Positions 1-14,190 of a stretch of 64,000 nucleotides of DNA are shown in pieces (the stretch's first letter is position 1; every line of letters starts with the position of its first letter). A program made the translations under genes and the position numbers. This stretch comes from Ooceraea biroi. Taxonomy: Eukaryota; Arthropoda; Insecta; Hymenoptera; Formicidae. The notes under the pieces are model-generated. The model was not told the origin of the DNA and ran no database searches. It was given only the letters and a program-made list of their open reading frames with translations. The stretch spans positions 13,020,001 through 13,084,000 of the forward strand of contig NC_039510.1 of assembly GCF_003672135.1 (NCBI RefSeq), given 5' to 3'.

Positions 1-2230
1 GTCTCCTCATCGCAGAGGGTGACGCGATGATCCTGATCGCGACGCGACCGCACATCTCCCGACGCGACCTCCGGGTCGGCCGCGAGATCAGCCTCGCGGT
101 CGGATCCGCTGTCGTCCGTCGACGATCCGCGTATGCAATTCCTTCCTTCACTGGCTGACGTACGTGCTCCGTCGGAGCGCGTTGGTACCTTCACTTTTCG
201 AAATCAGGCTTCGCTCGGCCTTCACTTCGTCTTCACTTGATATTCACTTCGGAGAACAATCACTGACGTCCGCCGAGGAACGCAGCGTTCGACCTGCTCC
301 AGGTCTCTCCTTCGTGTGCCGGCAGCGTGACGACGCTGACGGTAATCGCGGAAACGTTGCGAGCACTCGGCCGCGCTCTGCGTGGCGACGAAGACTCGCA
401 CGCTCGTCGTCGTTCCGCGAGCGAGACGGACGAGCCACAGTGGGTACACGGGAGGTAGACCCTGTGTAGAGGAGAACGCTTATACGCGGCGACGATCGCT
501 CACGGAGATTGCCGAGCGCCCACGAAGCGGTCGCAGTCGTTGATCGACCGACGAACAATGGTTTGATCTCCTCGTTTTTCTCTTTCTTCCTTCTTTCGCG
601 ACGCAAACCGGTGCACTTCCCTTTTCGCCTTGCCTTCTCTCGCTTTATCTCTCTTGCTCCCACTCTCTTTCTCCGCACCACCTCCCTGTTCCTCCTCTAT
701 CCGTCGCAGCACCTTTCCTCGACCGAAAGTTGAACGCTCGCCAATACGCACGTCGTCGTCGTCTTCTTCGAGTGGTATCGCCCACGCGTCGTAAATCGCG
801 ACGATTCGCGAAGGAGAAGTCGGAATACGTATCCGCACTGCAGAAACAAAAACCCCAAAGTGCACACATACACATACGCACGCACACACCGTTTCCGTGA
901 CCTCCGCACCCGCGAACAATGGCGTTCGCCGGCGGCGACGTCGACGTCGCCCGGCCGAGGTGGCACAAGTGTCGGGGGACGCACTGGGATTGCCCAGAAA
1001 CGGGCTTTCCTCTTATCGGAGCGTCATCGTCCACCGAGAAGCGAGGATAACGAAGACCGCAGTCGCATTTTCCTCACCTCGTTTTTTACTTCTTGCTTTT
1101 CACTCTCTTTCGTCTCTTCTCTATCTCTCTTGCTCCTCCACGTCAGTCGCACTCGCAGATGCGGCTAATCTCACTGCAATTATCCTCGCCCCGCGACGGG
1201 GCGGTCGACGAATACGGAATTATGGCGTTACGCTTGACCGCGCGAGACCCGCGTCGCAAACGATCACCGCTGTATTCGCGGCGTTGCACCGTGCACGAGC
1301 ACTGCGGAACGGGCGCGGCGAATACGCGACGCGCGCGACCGCTGGCTCCGGGCGAATCGGTAAACGGCTAATTTCGGGGAATACGGTCCGCGGCGCTATG
1401 CACACGCACACGCGTTACGTCACGCACGCACGCACACACATGCACACTTGCGACTGTTCGGTACATCCGCGCGATCTCTCGCGTGAGAACGCGCGCGCAC
1501 GAGGATGAACTCGCAACTGCACGGACCAAGATCAGATCGCGTCGAAGGCCGCTACTCTACTGCGGCAGCGAGGAGAGCTCGCCCCCCCACCACGCCCACC
1601 CGCGGCAGACTTCCCCGGTTCGCCCCCCCTGCCTCACCCCCCCGCTACTCCGCGTGACCGCGCGCACGGCTTGGCGGGCCCCACCAGTCGCGCGGCAGCA
1701 ACCGCCGCCTCGTCAGCTCTCGGGGCTTCTCTCTCTGCCTCTCTCCCTAGTGCTCTTTCTCACCCCGTCTCGTAGCGCGTTCCCTCTCGCACCCCGGCGC
1801 CCGCAAAACTTCGCTCGACTCCCTCCGCTCGACGAGCTCCCCTCACCGCTTCGTCCGTCGAAATCCCCCTCGTGACCGAAGGCGACCGACCGAGCGGCCA
1901 ACTCGAGCACGACTACTCTCCGCTAGCTGCCGCAAAAAATACTCCTCGTGCATTCACGCACACGTGCTCTCGCTCGCTCCCTTTTCTTCCTCGTCGACCG
2001 ACGGCGACGCTTCTGTTATTTGTTTTTCTTTCTCTTTTTTTCCCTTTTCGTTCCGTCTCCACTCGTCTTTCCGCGCTCGCTCGCCCGAAGGGCCAAATGA
2101 CACGCCGACGAATGTCGTGGTGCGACTCGCGTGCGCACGCCTCCTCGTTCGGGGAGTTGCTGCACTGCCGGCGTCGTCGGTCTAATTACGAATGATACGC
2201 GTAACACCGGATGCGAGCGTAAGGTTCATG
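1..2230. other. CpG-rich, pyrimidine-biased block with no supported gene
   Basis: The plus strand is rich in CpG and in C/T runs (for example about 1080-1140, 1570-1640 and 1970-2060) and has CA/CG alternation near 1400-1450. Composition changes abruptly to AT-rich near 2230-2300. Several frames are open for 100-200 codons on both strands, but they are Arg/Ser/Leu-rich, overlap one another and have no splice context, as expected of stop-poor CpG-rich DNA. The block could be a promoter or 5' UTR region of a gene outside the window. That is inference only. Confidence 0.4.
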
Positions 2231-3603
2231 TTCGCGTCGCGTCGCGCATTTCCAAGTAAAGAGTAAGAGAAGCGTGAAGTAACCGCCAGCGTACAAAGCT
2301 TTTCACTCGACATAATAAATAGTAACATAAACATGTGTGAATCTATTAAAATTGTTATTTTTATGCGTTGCTTGCGCTTGAATAATTAAGATCTTCGTTT
2401 CGCCTTCATCTCATCTGACAATCGCGTTGAATGTTGCGTGTTGATAACACGAGTTCAAGTTTTTATGGGGATCGTACAGAGCGAGGAGTTACGTGGCACG
2501 TGTAAATTCCGAGGCCTTTGGCTGTACTTCCCCAAACTTCGCCAATAACGCGGCTTGAATTGCCACTCCTGGAGGTAAGCACCAGCGCGAGTCTCGAGTG
2601 AGAAGACTTGGTCAGCGCGAGCTCTTATTGGCGAAGTTTGATCGAACTAAAGTTGCCCGTTCCGCATCGAAATGAGGCGCACCCGGGATTACCAATTTCC
2701 GCCACAATGCAGTTAGTACCTCGTAAAGCAGGCTCGTTATTTCAACGGATTTCACGGAAGTACAGCGAAGTGTCTATCTTCCAACGAAGGAAAAGAGTCG
2801 TTCACTTATCAACATCAATAGATACAACATCATTATGCATTTGACGTCGGTTATCTAAATCGCTTCAATAAAAATCCAAGTTATTTTACTGTTTCCCCGA
2901 GCGATAATGCTGAAGTTTCATAATCAGACGGTGCGCTCGCGCGGAAAGCGAATTTCCGACGCGCGAAGCGGCATTCGACGCGAAACGACATTCGGGAGGC
3001 CGATATATTCTCTCGCTAATATTTGCGATGCCGATAGCGGTGGATTTAGCGCTGGCGCGGCGCGCGATATCGAGTTCTGATGCGTAAATACCGGGAATTT
3101 TCAATCTCTGGTAAATGCTACGTAGTTGGACGGACGTGACGTATCGCGCGCGAGGTACCGCGGGTTTTGATTACTCGTCGACGAATCGCCCGATCGCACG
3201 CGCGCGTGTGTGCTCTGTTCAGCGTCGCTTTGAATTTTTTACGGATATCACCTTCACGTCGAGTCACAAGTATTTCATCTGAGAAAAGCTGCGATAAAAG
3301 CGAGAGATAACACATACGGTTAATTATATCCGCGAAAAAAGAGAAGTGTGCGTATCGCCGACTGCCGGATTACTTCTTAACGGTTTAATTAACGTCATCA
3401 GGCAGCTCCGCGCGCGCGGTCTGCGTAAATATTTCGCATCGTCGCGGCATCGATAATACGTACACTTGTTGCAACACGTTCCCTGCTATCGCGTTTGCAT
3501 CACGACGTTCCGACGCGACGATACGAAGCTTATTATCTGTCACTATCGCGTTAAATTAAGAAGACTAGAATTTCACGGAGCGTGATTTTCAATTAGAGAT
3601 ATC

Positions 3604-3712
3604 GAGTTGTAACATATATTCGTCCCGTTTTTTAAATGGTTTTAATAACGAATACATGTTACAACTCATATTATTAAAAACACTAAAAAACGAAATGAAT
3701 ATATGTTACAAC
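3604..3712. repeat. Nested foldback (imperfect inverted repeats)
   Basis: The left segment from 3604 (GAGTTGTAACATATATTCG) has two inverse partners. A 19-bp match with one mismatch lies at 3649-3667. A longer partner at 3671-3712 mirrors 3606-3648 with a handful of differences. The two pairings exclude each other because they share the left arm. It could be a tiny foldback element or a remnant of one. No target duplication or coding capacity is visible. Confidence 0.7.
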
Positions 3713-6043
3713 CAGATACATTGAATTTACAATCAATTCCATTCGAAATGATCTATAAACCTAATGAGTTGCGTTACTCAAACAATGATTGCTTTAAATC
3801 TCGTATCATGAACCAGACTTAATTATCAACCGAGTATTATTTTACATGACAGAAAGAGGAAGATTTAACCGAAGGCTGAATGCATTTCGTCGAGATTTCG
3901 CGCGAGCTCGGCTTCGAATTCCGCGCTTCAGCGTCGACTCGCGGAAGAAAACGCGGCACTCGGAGGCGGCATGCCGACATGCATCTCTCCGGGGACGCGT
4001 GATGAGTGCACACATTGTAATCCCGTACGGCGTTGCGGCGTTACGTAAGGCGAAATTGTTTCCACGGCCGGTGCTTTGAGCAGAGAACGCTCCGCTCGCG
4101 CGGCGGACGATTTAATCGCGACCCGAGGAGAAACGTGGGAGTCACGCATAGCGGATAATTGTGCGATTCAATCTGTGCCGTCGCGACGGTGACGAGCAAA
4201 GACCTGGACGAAGAGGAGCGCGGAAACCGGAGAAAACGCGGGTTGACGCGGGAGCGGGGAAAATGTGACACTTTCCGCGCAAAGAAGACCGCTTTTCAGA
4301 CGCGAGGCTCGCGAGACCAATGAAAGAAATAGGAATTTCGCATACAAAGGTCTAATTAGTGTCGTGCATTGTACTTGATTGGAACGTTCCGACATGCAGT
4401 GTCCGGCGTCACAACAAGAACGCGTTTCCATTTTGCGGTTTATCTCGACTATCGCTCTCCTCCACATAATTCGCAAGATAAAACGTTGCGCGATTGCCGT
4501 CGCATATTATTTGTTTACCATTTACGATTGCGTATCGCGTGGATAGTTTCATTTCGATATCGAACGCGTGAGCTATAAATAAACGACCGACATCGCTTTT
4601 AATCGCACAGCATGCTAGCCGCGTTAGGAAACAACGTCATAAAAACATATCACCGGCGGTGACGCAGCTGAGCGCATCGGCGCGTCGAATTATGCGGCAA
4701 GATGCGAAATTCTCGCCGAGATAAGACATTGTATTTTTTACTCACTTGTCTTTCTATTATCGATTAAACTGCGATACTAGCTTCTCTCTCTCTCGTGAAG
4801 GTGATTGCTCAGATTAGACACGATCGCAATAGCGGATAAAATATCAATCACCTGACGCACTCCGTGCGCCGCAGCCGGGTCCTTCGATCTGAGCGTGCTG
4901 TTATCAGTACAATGACGCGGAGATCAGATCAAATCAGCCACGACTGTTTTCCACCTGCTGCTCGTCCCGCGTATTTTCTGTCTAACGTATGACTTCGTTC
5001 TAATCTCCTCGAGTGCTAGTTAAGTGGAATCACCAACCTCGGACTCTTACTAAGATAAGGTGCGCATATTTTCTTATCGGTTAGCGCCCAGTCATTTACA
5101 GTCCCGCATTAAACGGTACATATATCAGTGAGGCAACGCGATGGTATCCGGCTGTTATTGAAGGAAAAATACCATCGGAGGATGGTCTCAGGATCCATTG
5201 TGTACCACATGTTTGGATCTCTTTAACGAGAGGAGAGTAATTAACGCAGAAGATAATTCTCGATGTGCAATTGGACTTCTAGCAATTAAAGATTACAGCT
5301 AAGTCAACATCGAAGAAGAAACAAGTTTGAAAGAAAGAGAGGGAAAGACGATAAACTTTGAAAAGATAACATACTTAATAGAAAAGAATTGTGATAATTT
5401 TTCAAAATGAAATGAATGAATGAACCAAGCGTTGTCAGCAAACGATAAGTTTTGAAATACGGAAGTCAATAATTAATCAATCAGTGCATCAGTTCACATG
5501 CTTGACACCTGACGGATCGCAGGTCGGAACAAGCGGATCGTTAATCGTCGCGATCTTCGTCGCCGTGGGTTTTCACGCTCGCAAGATCGCGCGATGATAA
5601 AAAAGCAGACGACGATTTGTCACTGTTTCGGCCACGTCACCTTCGCACCGATTCGCAAATCAGACGAGCGGACACGCAGCTCGCTAATAGTCGTACTGAC
5701 AGCGCGAATATTCCGCCGAGCTGACAGGCTCGTCGAATCGATGCACGGCGGCTCGTTATTACGGGAATGACTAATATCTTGCGTCGATTAGTCACACGAC
5801 TATCTTACGCACGCACACACTCGTTGAATGATTAAAAAAAGAAAGAACATGCATGTATCTATATGTGGCCGTAATTGCCTCGTTAACGGAATAAACATGA
5901 ATTTCACGGCGCGTACGTTTCTTGCTTTAGCGTGCGCGTTCGCTCGCGATTATGTGCGTGACGTAACTGCATCGCGTCGTCTTGAAAAAGCTCCATAACG
6001 GCGGAGACGACGTCCGTTTCCTGTATCTTGCTGAAGAAAAACG

Positions 6044-6070
6044 GAGAGAGAGAGAGAAAGAGAGAGAGAG
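6044..6070 (+). repeat. GA microsatellite
   Basis: GA-rich run with one AAAG interruption. GA repeats can bind GAGA-factor-like proteins in insects, but there is no promoter evidence here. Confidence 0.8.
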
Positions 6071-7383
6071 GATCCCAAGGAGACATGCCGTACATTATGC
6101 GATAATCGTTTGACCTCCATACACGTCGTCGAATGCGATCAGTTTCTAGCCTCATGTTTCTATCATGTGCACGTGTATCACGCATGAATAAATGGATCTC
6201 AAGATAAATTTCAAATGCGTCGTGCGTCGTTCGGACCTGTTCCTCCAGAGTTTGCGATAAATGTCGTACTTTCCGTCGTGTTACCTCGAGCCTAATACAT
6301 AAGGCAAACGTCGCACAAATAACTGAACTGCGCGATCAATTAATCGTTCCCGCTTGATCAATTATTACGTGTCTATGCAAAGTGAACTTGATTCGCTTTG
6401 GTCTTGTTTATTTCCATTAAATTTGAAAATGATACTATTCTGACTGTCACGATATAAGGATAAATTGCAACTCGGAAGATAATTACACGATGCAGCAGTG
6501 ATTGCTGCTTCACTTTGCGCACAAAGTTTTAATTCCAGACTTTTATACGCAATTTAATTGCCGAGATATTTGATGCATTAACTTATTCTCTTCTCGTATT
6601 ACTCGTGCTCTATATACTTTTCCTTAAACGATTTTGCGATCAATAATCTTTTGAAATTTTAAATCAAGTGCATTTATTTCATCAATAATCTGTTTCCTAA
6701 AATATCTAGAGCGACCAAATTTACTGCCTCATGAAACCATATCAAACGTTTGTTGGAATACGACTGTCTCGGATCGTGAATATATATATTTCTTAATTTC
6801 CATTCCATTTAGCTGAATCGCGATCGAGGACAATCCGATAGCGAATTTAGCGGCCAGCGGTGACCTCGTTCGCGATTGATAAGCGGCCGATACGTATCGG
6901 GGAATGTTCTTTGCCGATCGATGACGTCTCGGCGCAATTTTGGCAGACGCTACGGCGCGCCATATGGAGATGTAGGTCGTCGCCGATGACACGTTGATCA
7001 AAAGCGCGGTTTCCGATTGTCGTCGCATTCTACCTCGCACGTACATGCGCGCGCGTGTTTTTAAAAAGTGAACGTCAGTCGGAACGAACAGTGCGCTCAC
7101 ATTGCGTTACATTTATGATAATGAAGACAAGTTGTAAGATATTTTGTGGAATGTGGATGTGGAATATTCCAAAAGTGTGAGACTTTAAGTTTTTTACTTC
7201 GTTTAGATTAAAGATTGCTTGAAACTGTCCAGACAGACCAAACAGCTTTTCTTTAATAACCTGCAATGATAATTATTATGCAACGATTGCGCTAATGGTT
7301 CTTCTGATTTTTATATTTATATTTTTATTTTATAATTTCTTTTAAATTCATGGTACGTGAGGATGATGATCACGCCATAAATC

Positions 7384-7414
7384 GCGTCTCGATAAATATT
7401 ATCGCGAGAGACGC
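7384..7414. repeat. Short hairpin-forming inverted repeat
   Basis: GCGTCTC at 7384-7390 mirrors GAGACGC at 7408-7414. Inside it, GATAA mirrors TTATC, leaving a four-base bulge. The role is unknown, and nothing coding is nearby. Confidence 0.5.
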
Positions 7415-9320
7415 AATGCGAAAATAAATTGGCGAGAATTTGAGAGATCGAAGTCAATTATTTGCTGCAGAGTTTAACAGCAGCGGGTTCATGTCCATTA
7501 TCATATTCCAACGTAACGTTCCATTTTTAACATTCCGACATCAAAGTATCGAATTTAATCTCTGCCGTCCGCACAGATTTAACTGGGAAAACGCTACACT
7601 GCACCGTGTATTATGTCCTTTGAAGCTCAACCGTCCGAACCATTTCAATCTTTAATGAATTGCATATCCTCGTTAAATTAAACGCGCCGACGGGGACGCT
7701 TTTGCTGGCTGAAAAGCGACTCCAAAATTTATCGAGGAATTCGTGCGACCGGCGCAAAATAACGCGATAGTTCAGAGTATCCAGTACACATGTTCGAGCC
7801 CGGTGCTTTGTAATAAGCGAGCCGGGACGAGAGCCCGGAGCCTGCTGCTTTATGTAACGCGGTCGCAGAGGGACATTAATGCCGGTTTCGAGTATCCGCT
7901 GTCTCCCGCATTCTCGGCATCTGCTTGCTGCAGCATTTTGCCCATAAACGTACACACACATAAATACGTATTATATATATAGGTATGCAGGCGCACATGC
8001 GCGCACACGCGTACGTACGTGCTCGATTGCATTACGTCGATATTCAAGGACAGGATATCCGCACGAGCGAATCGCGCGAGTCGTTCGTTATTCCGATAAT
8101 TTTCCCGAAGTACAGCGCGTGCCGGTCTCGAAACTCGATCCGCCTCGAGAGAAATGAGAGATCCGTTCCGAGAAAACAATTTTCGTGATAGCTGCTTCGA
8201 GTGAATCGAGAAAAATGCCGATAGCACACGCCGGCGTACAAGGCGTCGAATAAAGTACAGCGTATGCATGCGAGATATTCCGCTTGAAGGCTTCCGATGC
8301 CTGATATCTTCGAAAGCCTTGAGAATAGAGAAAGAATATTACGCGGAGGAATGTCTTTATTTACGGGGGGAAAGTATGTATTCGATTAGCATAACGTTCT
8401 GCAGGCAGATATATTTTTCCGTTTCTTGCCTCTTTACATCTTTTACAAGAATTTTGCATAAAAATCTCGTCGCCATGCGGAATAATGTAAAACGCTTTCC
8501 ACGATCTCGATCCCGTTCTAGTTAACGTAATAAAATACGTGAGAGACTCGCGACAAACGACTTCACGCAAAACCCTTTCTACTTTCGAAATCGAAATGAT
8601 CACGACACGCGATAACGTAAACTTATTCCAGAGTATTACGTAGTTATTCTAATCTTCCTGAAACTAGTGTAAGCGGGTTCGCTCGCATATCCAAAATCAA
8701 TTCCGCATTAATCTTCGTTACCGGCGCAAAATCTTCCAGATTGCAATATCGCCGCCCGTATCCGCGTGTAAAAGTGTGAAACACGCGCGATCCGCTTATC
8801 GACCAGCCGATGCAATAACCGTCGCGGTTCACGGGGATGCATAACGCGCGACCTTGTCACCCCCGTCACATGCAGCCCAAGCGCGATAACTCTCTCCCTT
8901 TCACGGGGATCGATAAACTGTCCGCGCCCGCCCTTTCTTTCGCGCCTCGGGGATAGCTTCTTTTCAGCAGAAAAACGCGGCTCGTCGCCCGGCTGCTCGT
9001 TGGCGTAATCGTCGAACTGCACGCGATCATACGTGCGACTTGGCGTTTATCGAGAGTGAAAAAATGCAAATAATAAAACGACCGGGTCGCCTTTCCCTTC
9101 GTGCCCCATGTCCATTGCGTGGAAATTTACATAGGATCGCAGGCACACGTCGTATAAACAGCTCAACGAAATGCCGATTAAATTCAATCAAATAGTGAGG
9201 AAAATGATGTATACTTTAGCATACACTTATCGCGCTTGTTATCGCACTTTTATTTGCTCGTTTTTCTTCGTTCTCTCAGCTGAGTGAGTCGATTTGCGAC
9301 ACCTCTGATGTAAAGTATCT

Positions 9321-10100
9321 TTTTATGCTTTGACAAATGCCTTCAACATCCACGTAAATCTCGGAGTTGTTTCATCGGCTCGACCGATTCCGAATGTGGA
9401 GCAAACGCTTCGGGCAACGCGCGAACGGAAAATCGGCTCCGTCCGGCGCGAGTCTGCGCGGACAAGTTGGCGATCGCAGGGGCGTGTTGCAACGCATGGG
9501 GGAGATACATCCGCGCGTGGCTGCGCGAGAAGGGTGATCGCAGGAGAGCGAGAGAATGACGGGTGGAAAGAACCGAGAGACAAGGAGAACAAGAGAGGCA
9601 GGGGATCATCGGGGTGGAGGACCGGGCGGACGTCGCCGGGGCAGCGGAGGAGGCTGAAGGGGCTGAGGGGGTGAGCCGAGTAAATTGGAATCACGTCGAC
9701 CCCGTCGGGGTAAACAACGAACGGCCTTGATCGAGGCTAACGCGGCGGCGCGCACACGACGAAGCGGGTCGCGTGTACACACACGTGTCAGCGGGGTGCT
9801 CGCGCGCGCGCGCGCACACGTCGTGCTATCGATCCCATTCCCGGTGTCGACTCTTCCGAGCCGAGCTGTTCTCCCTCTATACCTTCTCCCCCCTCTCGGT
9901 CCTTCTCCCTCGAGGGAGATACGCACATTCCTGTCCCTTCGACGAAAGCGGAAACGAGAGGATGGCGCATACCGACGCACACGGACGCGTTTCGCGACGG
10001 CTTCCTCTCAGCGCGCGTGTGCGTTTCGCGAACGAGGCCATGCGATACCACGCGGCTAGTAATAGCCGTAATTACGTAAGTCCTCGGCTTTAATGATCTT
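9321..10100. other. CpG-rich block, no supported gene
   Basis: Overlapping open frames of about 90-125 codons on both strands are Arg-rich and mutually incompatible. This is the usual result of few stops in GC-rich DNA. The block contains the Z-DNA-type tract at 9801-9820. Confidence 0.45.
9801..9820 (+). repeat. Alternating CG/CA tract
   Basis: Seven CG units followed by CACACG give 20 bases of strict purine-pyrimidine alternation. This is the sequence type most prone to left-handed Z-DNA under torsional stress. Confidence 0.75.
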
Positions 10101-13100
10101 ACGTGACACGCAGACGTCGGTGATACTTTCTTGCGCGAATAATCGTCTGCATGAAGCAGGCATTACGAGCGATCGTGCGGTCTAGTTCTATGAGAGAGAC
10201 TTCCGTGTATCACGCGGCCCTGAATCGGGGGATGCGTTGGAAGGGGGTCGTAATTTCGGGCTGGTTCGATTTTCGCAGCTGCGGGTACCTGGGAAAATCG
10301 TATCCCATTGATGATTTTCACGCGCGCGGTTACATTTTCATGAATAAATGCGGGGATCATTTTCGTGTGTCTGTAGCGCGGAAATTTGATAAACAAATAC
10401 GGCGGTTCCGCATGTGTGCAACTGAAATTCGGATCTATCCACAAATTATGACAAACGCATAAAAATCCGCGCTTCAAAATGATGTCTGCAGTTTTCGGCG
10501 GATTAGCAACGAGTTTCATATGCACGGTTAACGATTCCTTTTTTGTCAAAAATTAATTCGGTTTCATATCTGGCGAGTTCACGGCTGTTATGTTATCGTT
10601 CACTATACGTGGGATTTCGTAGTGCTCGCGCGTTGTGAAAGGCAGTCTTGATAACATTGATTCGTGGAATAATAAACGACTGAATATCTTGTCTGAAAGG
10701 TCCCCAGGAAGCACGCGACCTCTCGAAAAGGTTAAATGGCGAATTGACGAACGAATGATGCGAGAATCAAAAGCAAAGTAACTGCGATAAATTATACGAC
10801 ATGTAAACAAGAATTGGACAGTACATCTCTCTCGGCACCCAGATTCTTCATCTTTATATAATTGACCTAGGACTAAATAATTCATATTATTTTACGCAAT
10901 TTTAAAACAAGTACTGTCAATTGCCGACGCGGAACTGCGACGATTCGAGTAACGCGCTTGAAACCTTCAAAGCTACGCGAGTTTAATTAACGTTTGCCGA
11001 CCGCCTTCGATCGAGCATCGATCGAGGAGATGAACGACTTCTTTCATCCACCTAGAGGAAGCCGCACAGTTATATAGCTATAGACGGAAAGGAGGGTCTC
11101 GAGGACGTAGAGAGACGGAGCTGCCAACAGGCAGACAGGCAGACAAGCTCCTCCAAAGCTAGCTTGGCTTTCCGAAGTTAGCTCGACACGAAACTGCCGC
11201 GTTGTGTTGGTGAGGTCATGGCACCGGGAACCCGGGCAACAATACACACTCGCTGCCGCCGTCGCCGGCTGCAGTTGTCTCACAACTTTCGTGGAACTTC
11301 CACCCCGTTGGATCGACCTTCAAGGTCGCGCCGCTCGAAAGGTTCCCGCGATTTCACGAATTTCCGCGAAGCCTCATCCACCCTCCTCCCTCTCCCCTCG
11401 TCGTGATACCGGGTGAATTTCGCCAGAGAATTACGTGGAATCGACGAAATGAGTTAACGAGCTCGTAATTGGATCGGAGCTCCAACGAGAAACATATTCC
11501 TGGCCCCCGTCTCGACTCTCTCGTTCCTGATTCGCGGCTCTTTCGTCACGCGATAATAGATTATATCGAAAGAAAAACTTCGCTCATTTCATTTACTTGT
11601 CGAATACCGCCGTTCGATCTTCGTCGGCTCAAGGTCGCCCTTAAGCTTCTCCTCTTTAACGAATTTGAGTCGAATTCGACAGGATTGGCAAATCGGAATG
11701 CAGTCTCGAGGAAACTTGGTTTGCCAGGGCGAAAATCGCACGTGCCGATTCTACAAATTTCTGGACCGGCCAATTGTGGAAAATCGAGGGAACTCACGCA
11801 TAAATAATTGCGCGCTGAAACGCGAGGCAGTAGCGCGTACTGCGCGAAAACGTGCTTCTACATCAGTAGACATGGCGCCGGAAGGTTCACGTGTATCGAT
11901 CCGCCTGTGTGCTATTATGCTCTCTCTCTTCTCTTCTCCCTTCATTCCACCTAGCAAAGTATATTACAGGATATACGTATAATGACGGCGCGCATTATCG
12001 TCTATCAAAAAGAACTACTCGCGCAACCAGACGCGTCATGGTCGCCTAAACTCTGTTTACATAGCTGCTCGACAAAGTTGCTCATGACGCGAGAGAGAAT
12101 AGCTCGTCGCCTCTATCAGACCCGTGATCTTTTGACACGCGGCCGGAGGTTACGAGCTTATCATCTGGAAGCCGTTTCGAATGTAAACCGAGATAACGGT
12201 CGTCTTCTCCAAGTAGCGATAAATTCCACATCTTTCGCGATGCTCGCCGTTAACGTTCCTCTTCATTCCTTATACATTCGTTAAATGCCCGTTGCTTCGA
12301 GATTGTTAGGCAGCCAGCTCAGACAATAGCGAATTGAATGGAAATGTTTGGCCAGAAGTAAGCAGTATTTTTCTTTTTTAAGTCGAACGACAAGTGGAAA
12401 GAATGCAAACTGGAGTTTGATTATCAACGCCGAACTTTAAAGTAGTTTATGAAACATACTTTCGTTTCCTCGTGCAACCATTGTACGTATCCAACTTGAG
12501 CGTCAATCCAGAAGCAATATAACTACGACATACGCTCGCATCTTCGCCGGGAGATTTGTATCAGCATTCACCTCGAGAAAAGTTTTGCCGCGATAGAAAG
12601 GAAATGAGAGAGATAGGGGGATGAAACGGAGAGATACGAGGCCAGCTGCCGAGTCTGCGAAAGTATCTTCGGGACGCAATTATCGGGTCTTTCCTGCGAC
12701 ACCGGCAGGCAGATGCGCGCCGTTGGATCATTCCTTGCAACATGGCCGTTGCAACGCGACCTCGAATGCGAGTGCGTGAAATATGGCGAGCGAGCACGTC
12801 AGGAATCTTGTGCGATTTGCACGAGCGGGAAGCCAGTCAGTTTTCTTGCTCTTTATCGCGGCCGCGATGCGGCATTGCACGGGAACGCACGCACCGCGCG
12901 TCTCTCGCGCGCGTAACAGCCCATCAGTAAGGCTAAGAATAAACACGGGGCGATATTCCGAGGGAGAAAGAGAAGAGTTCGCCAAGGAAAAGAACTCGAG
13001 TAACGTTACTGACCGCGCGATGCCTCCTTCGAGCTAAAGGTCGTTCCGCTCGAGCACGCCGCGCGCACGTTCGTACACCCGCTATCCTTCCAGAGACGGT

Positions 13101-13750
13101 ACTGGGTTCTGTGCGAGAGACGCGTGCTGCAACAGCCCGCAAAATGCGATCTCCAGCAGAAGATCGCGTCTCTTGACGTAAAATGTCTCACGGTGCTTCG
13201 ATCGCGGGGTAAAGTTACTCAACGAGCACTGTCGTCAAGTACCTAACTGTTACTCTAACTAGACAACTACTCCGGATGCGGTAAGATTCCGTAATGGACG
13301 TGCAAGTGAAAGTTGCTCGCGCGATGAGCGGCCGCTCGGGAGAGCTCGCACTCTTCAGGGAGACGCTCAATCGTGGCGAGCACGGAATTCGAACTCCCCG
13401 ACATGAATATCGATTCGGAAATTCCACTTCTCTCGAAACGGCCGTTGAAGTAAAACACCCGGGATGGAGAATCGGGTCCGAGTGAATATCGACAAGCATT
13501 CATTCGCAAACTTCGTGCCAGAAGCGTGGACGCTCTCGCACGCTTTTGGAATTCGAGGGTCGTTGCACCGTCTGGGCGACGCATGGCAAGTCATGGAAAA
13601 ACGAATCGAAAGCGTAAAGTTACAAACGCGTGTAACTTTCAGGTCGCGCATGCCGGTCTGCGTATTGCACGGTAACGCGCGCTTACGTCACTTAGATGCA
13701 ATTGCATTACGTAAATGACGTGTACGAGCACTTATGCTCGGTATGAACAC
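10101..13750. other. Non-coding stretch
   Basis: No supported gene. A CAGGCAGA duplication lies near 11128-11143, and two small palindromes lie near 13696-13740. Open frames here are short and lack recognisable motifs. Confidence 0.6.
13696..13740. repeat. Palindrome and small hairpin pair
   Basis: The 12-bp palindrome ATGCAATTGCAT (13696-13707) is followed at 13725-13740 by CGAGCA-CTTA-TGCTCG, a six-pair hairpin. A TACGTAA-like and a TGACGT motif lie between them. No gene is close enough to assign a role. Confidence 0.4.
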
Positions 13751-14190
13751 TTAACGCGGTTCGAGAGCAAGTTCGTCGCACGAGGGAAAACGCGCGCGCC
13801 AACTTTCCCCGGTCCTCCGCCTCGTTGTCGTCGGAAAGGGGAGAACGGAGGAGCAAGGGGAGGAAAAGAAGAGGTGTCCCGACGCCCTGTGTAAATTCTC
13901 AGACGCGTTGAATACGCTCACGCACACGCGTGCGCTTCTTGCATTGTTGCTTGGTATGGATCGCCGGCGTGCGAGCCCCTCTTATTATTACCATTTGTTG
14001 CCGCGTACGTGTTTCCTGCTACGCAGCTCTAACGCGGATCCGTCCCTCCCCCTCGTGCCTGTACCGCCATTCGTACGGATATCGCACACAACTGTCCTTT
14101 ACGGCCTCCTCTCTGTCCCTCCCTTTTCTTCCCTTCCGTCGACGCACCCACTACTACTCGTTGTGATCGCGCCCTTTTCTTTGCCATTCT
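13751..14190. other. GC-rich block that turns pyrimidine-rich
   Basis: The first half is G/A-rich on the plus strand (13830-13880). The second half is C/T-rich (14030-14190). No gene signals. Confidence 0.4.

Larger units (their letters stand above)
2231..9320. other. Non-coding stretch
   Basis: Mixed AT-rich and CpG-containing DNA. I see no exon, RNA gene or element beyond the foldback at 3604-3712, the GA run at 6044-6070 and the hairpin at 7384-7414. Confidence 0.6.

Noticed and set aside
244..681. Minus-strand 145-codon basic frame
   Set aside because: The composition mirrors G/A-rich sequence, and competing frames overlap it. No homology recognised.
897..1508. Plus-strand frame of 203 codons
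   Set aside because: CpG-rich, stop-poor DNA with overlapping frames on both strands; the product is Arg-rich with Thr/His runs from CA repeats.
13380..13400. B-box-like GTTCGAATTC on the minus strand
   Set aside because: No five-pair T stem and no other tRNA arms.
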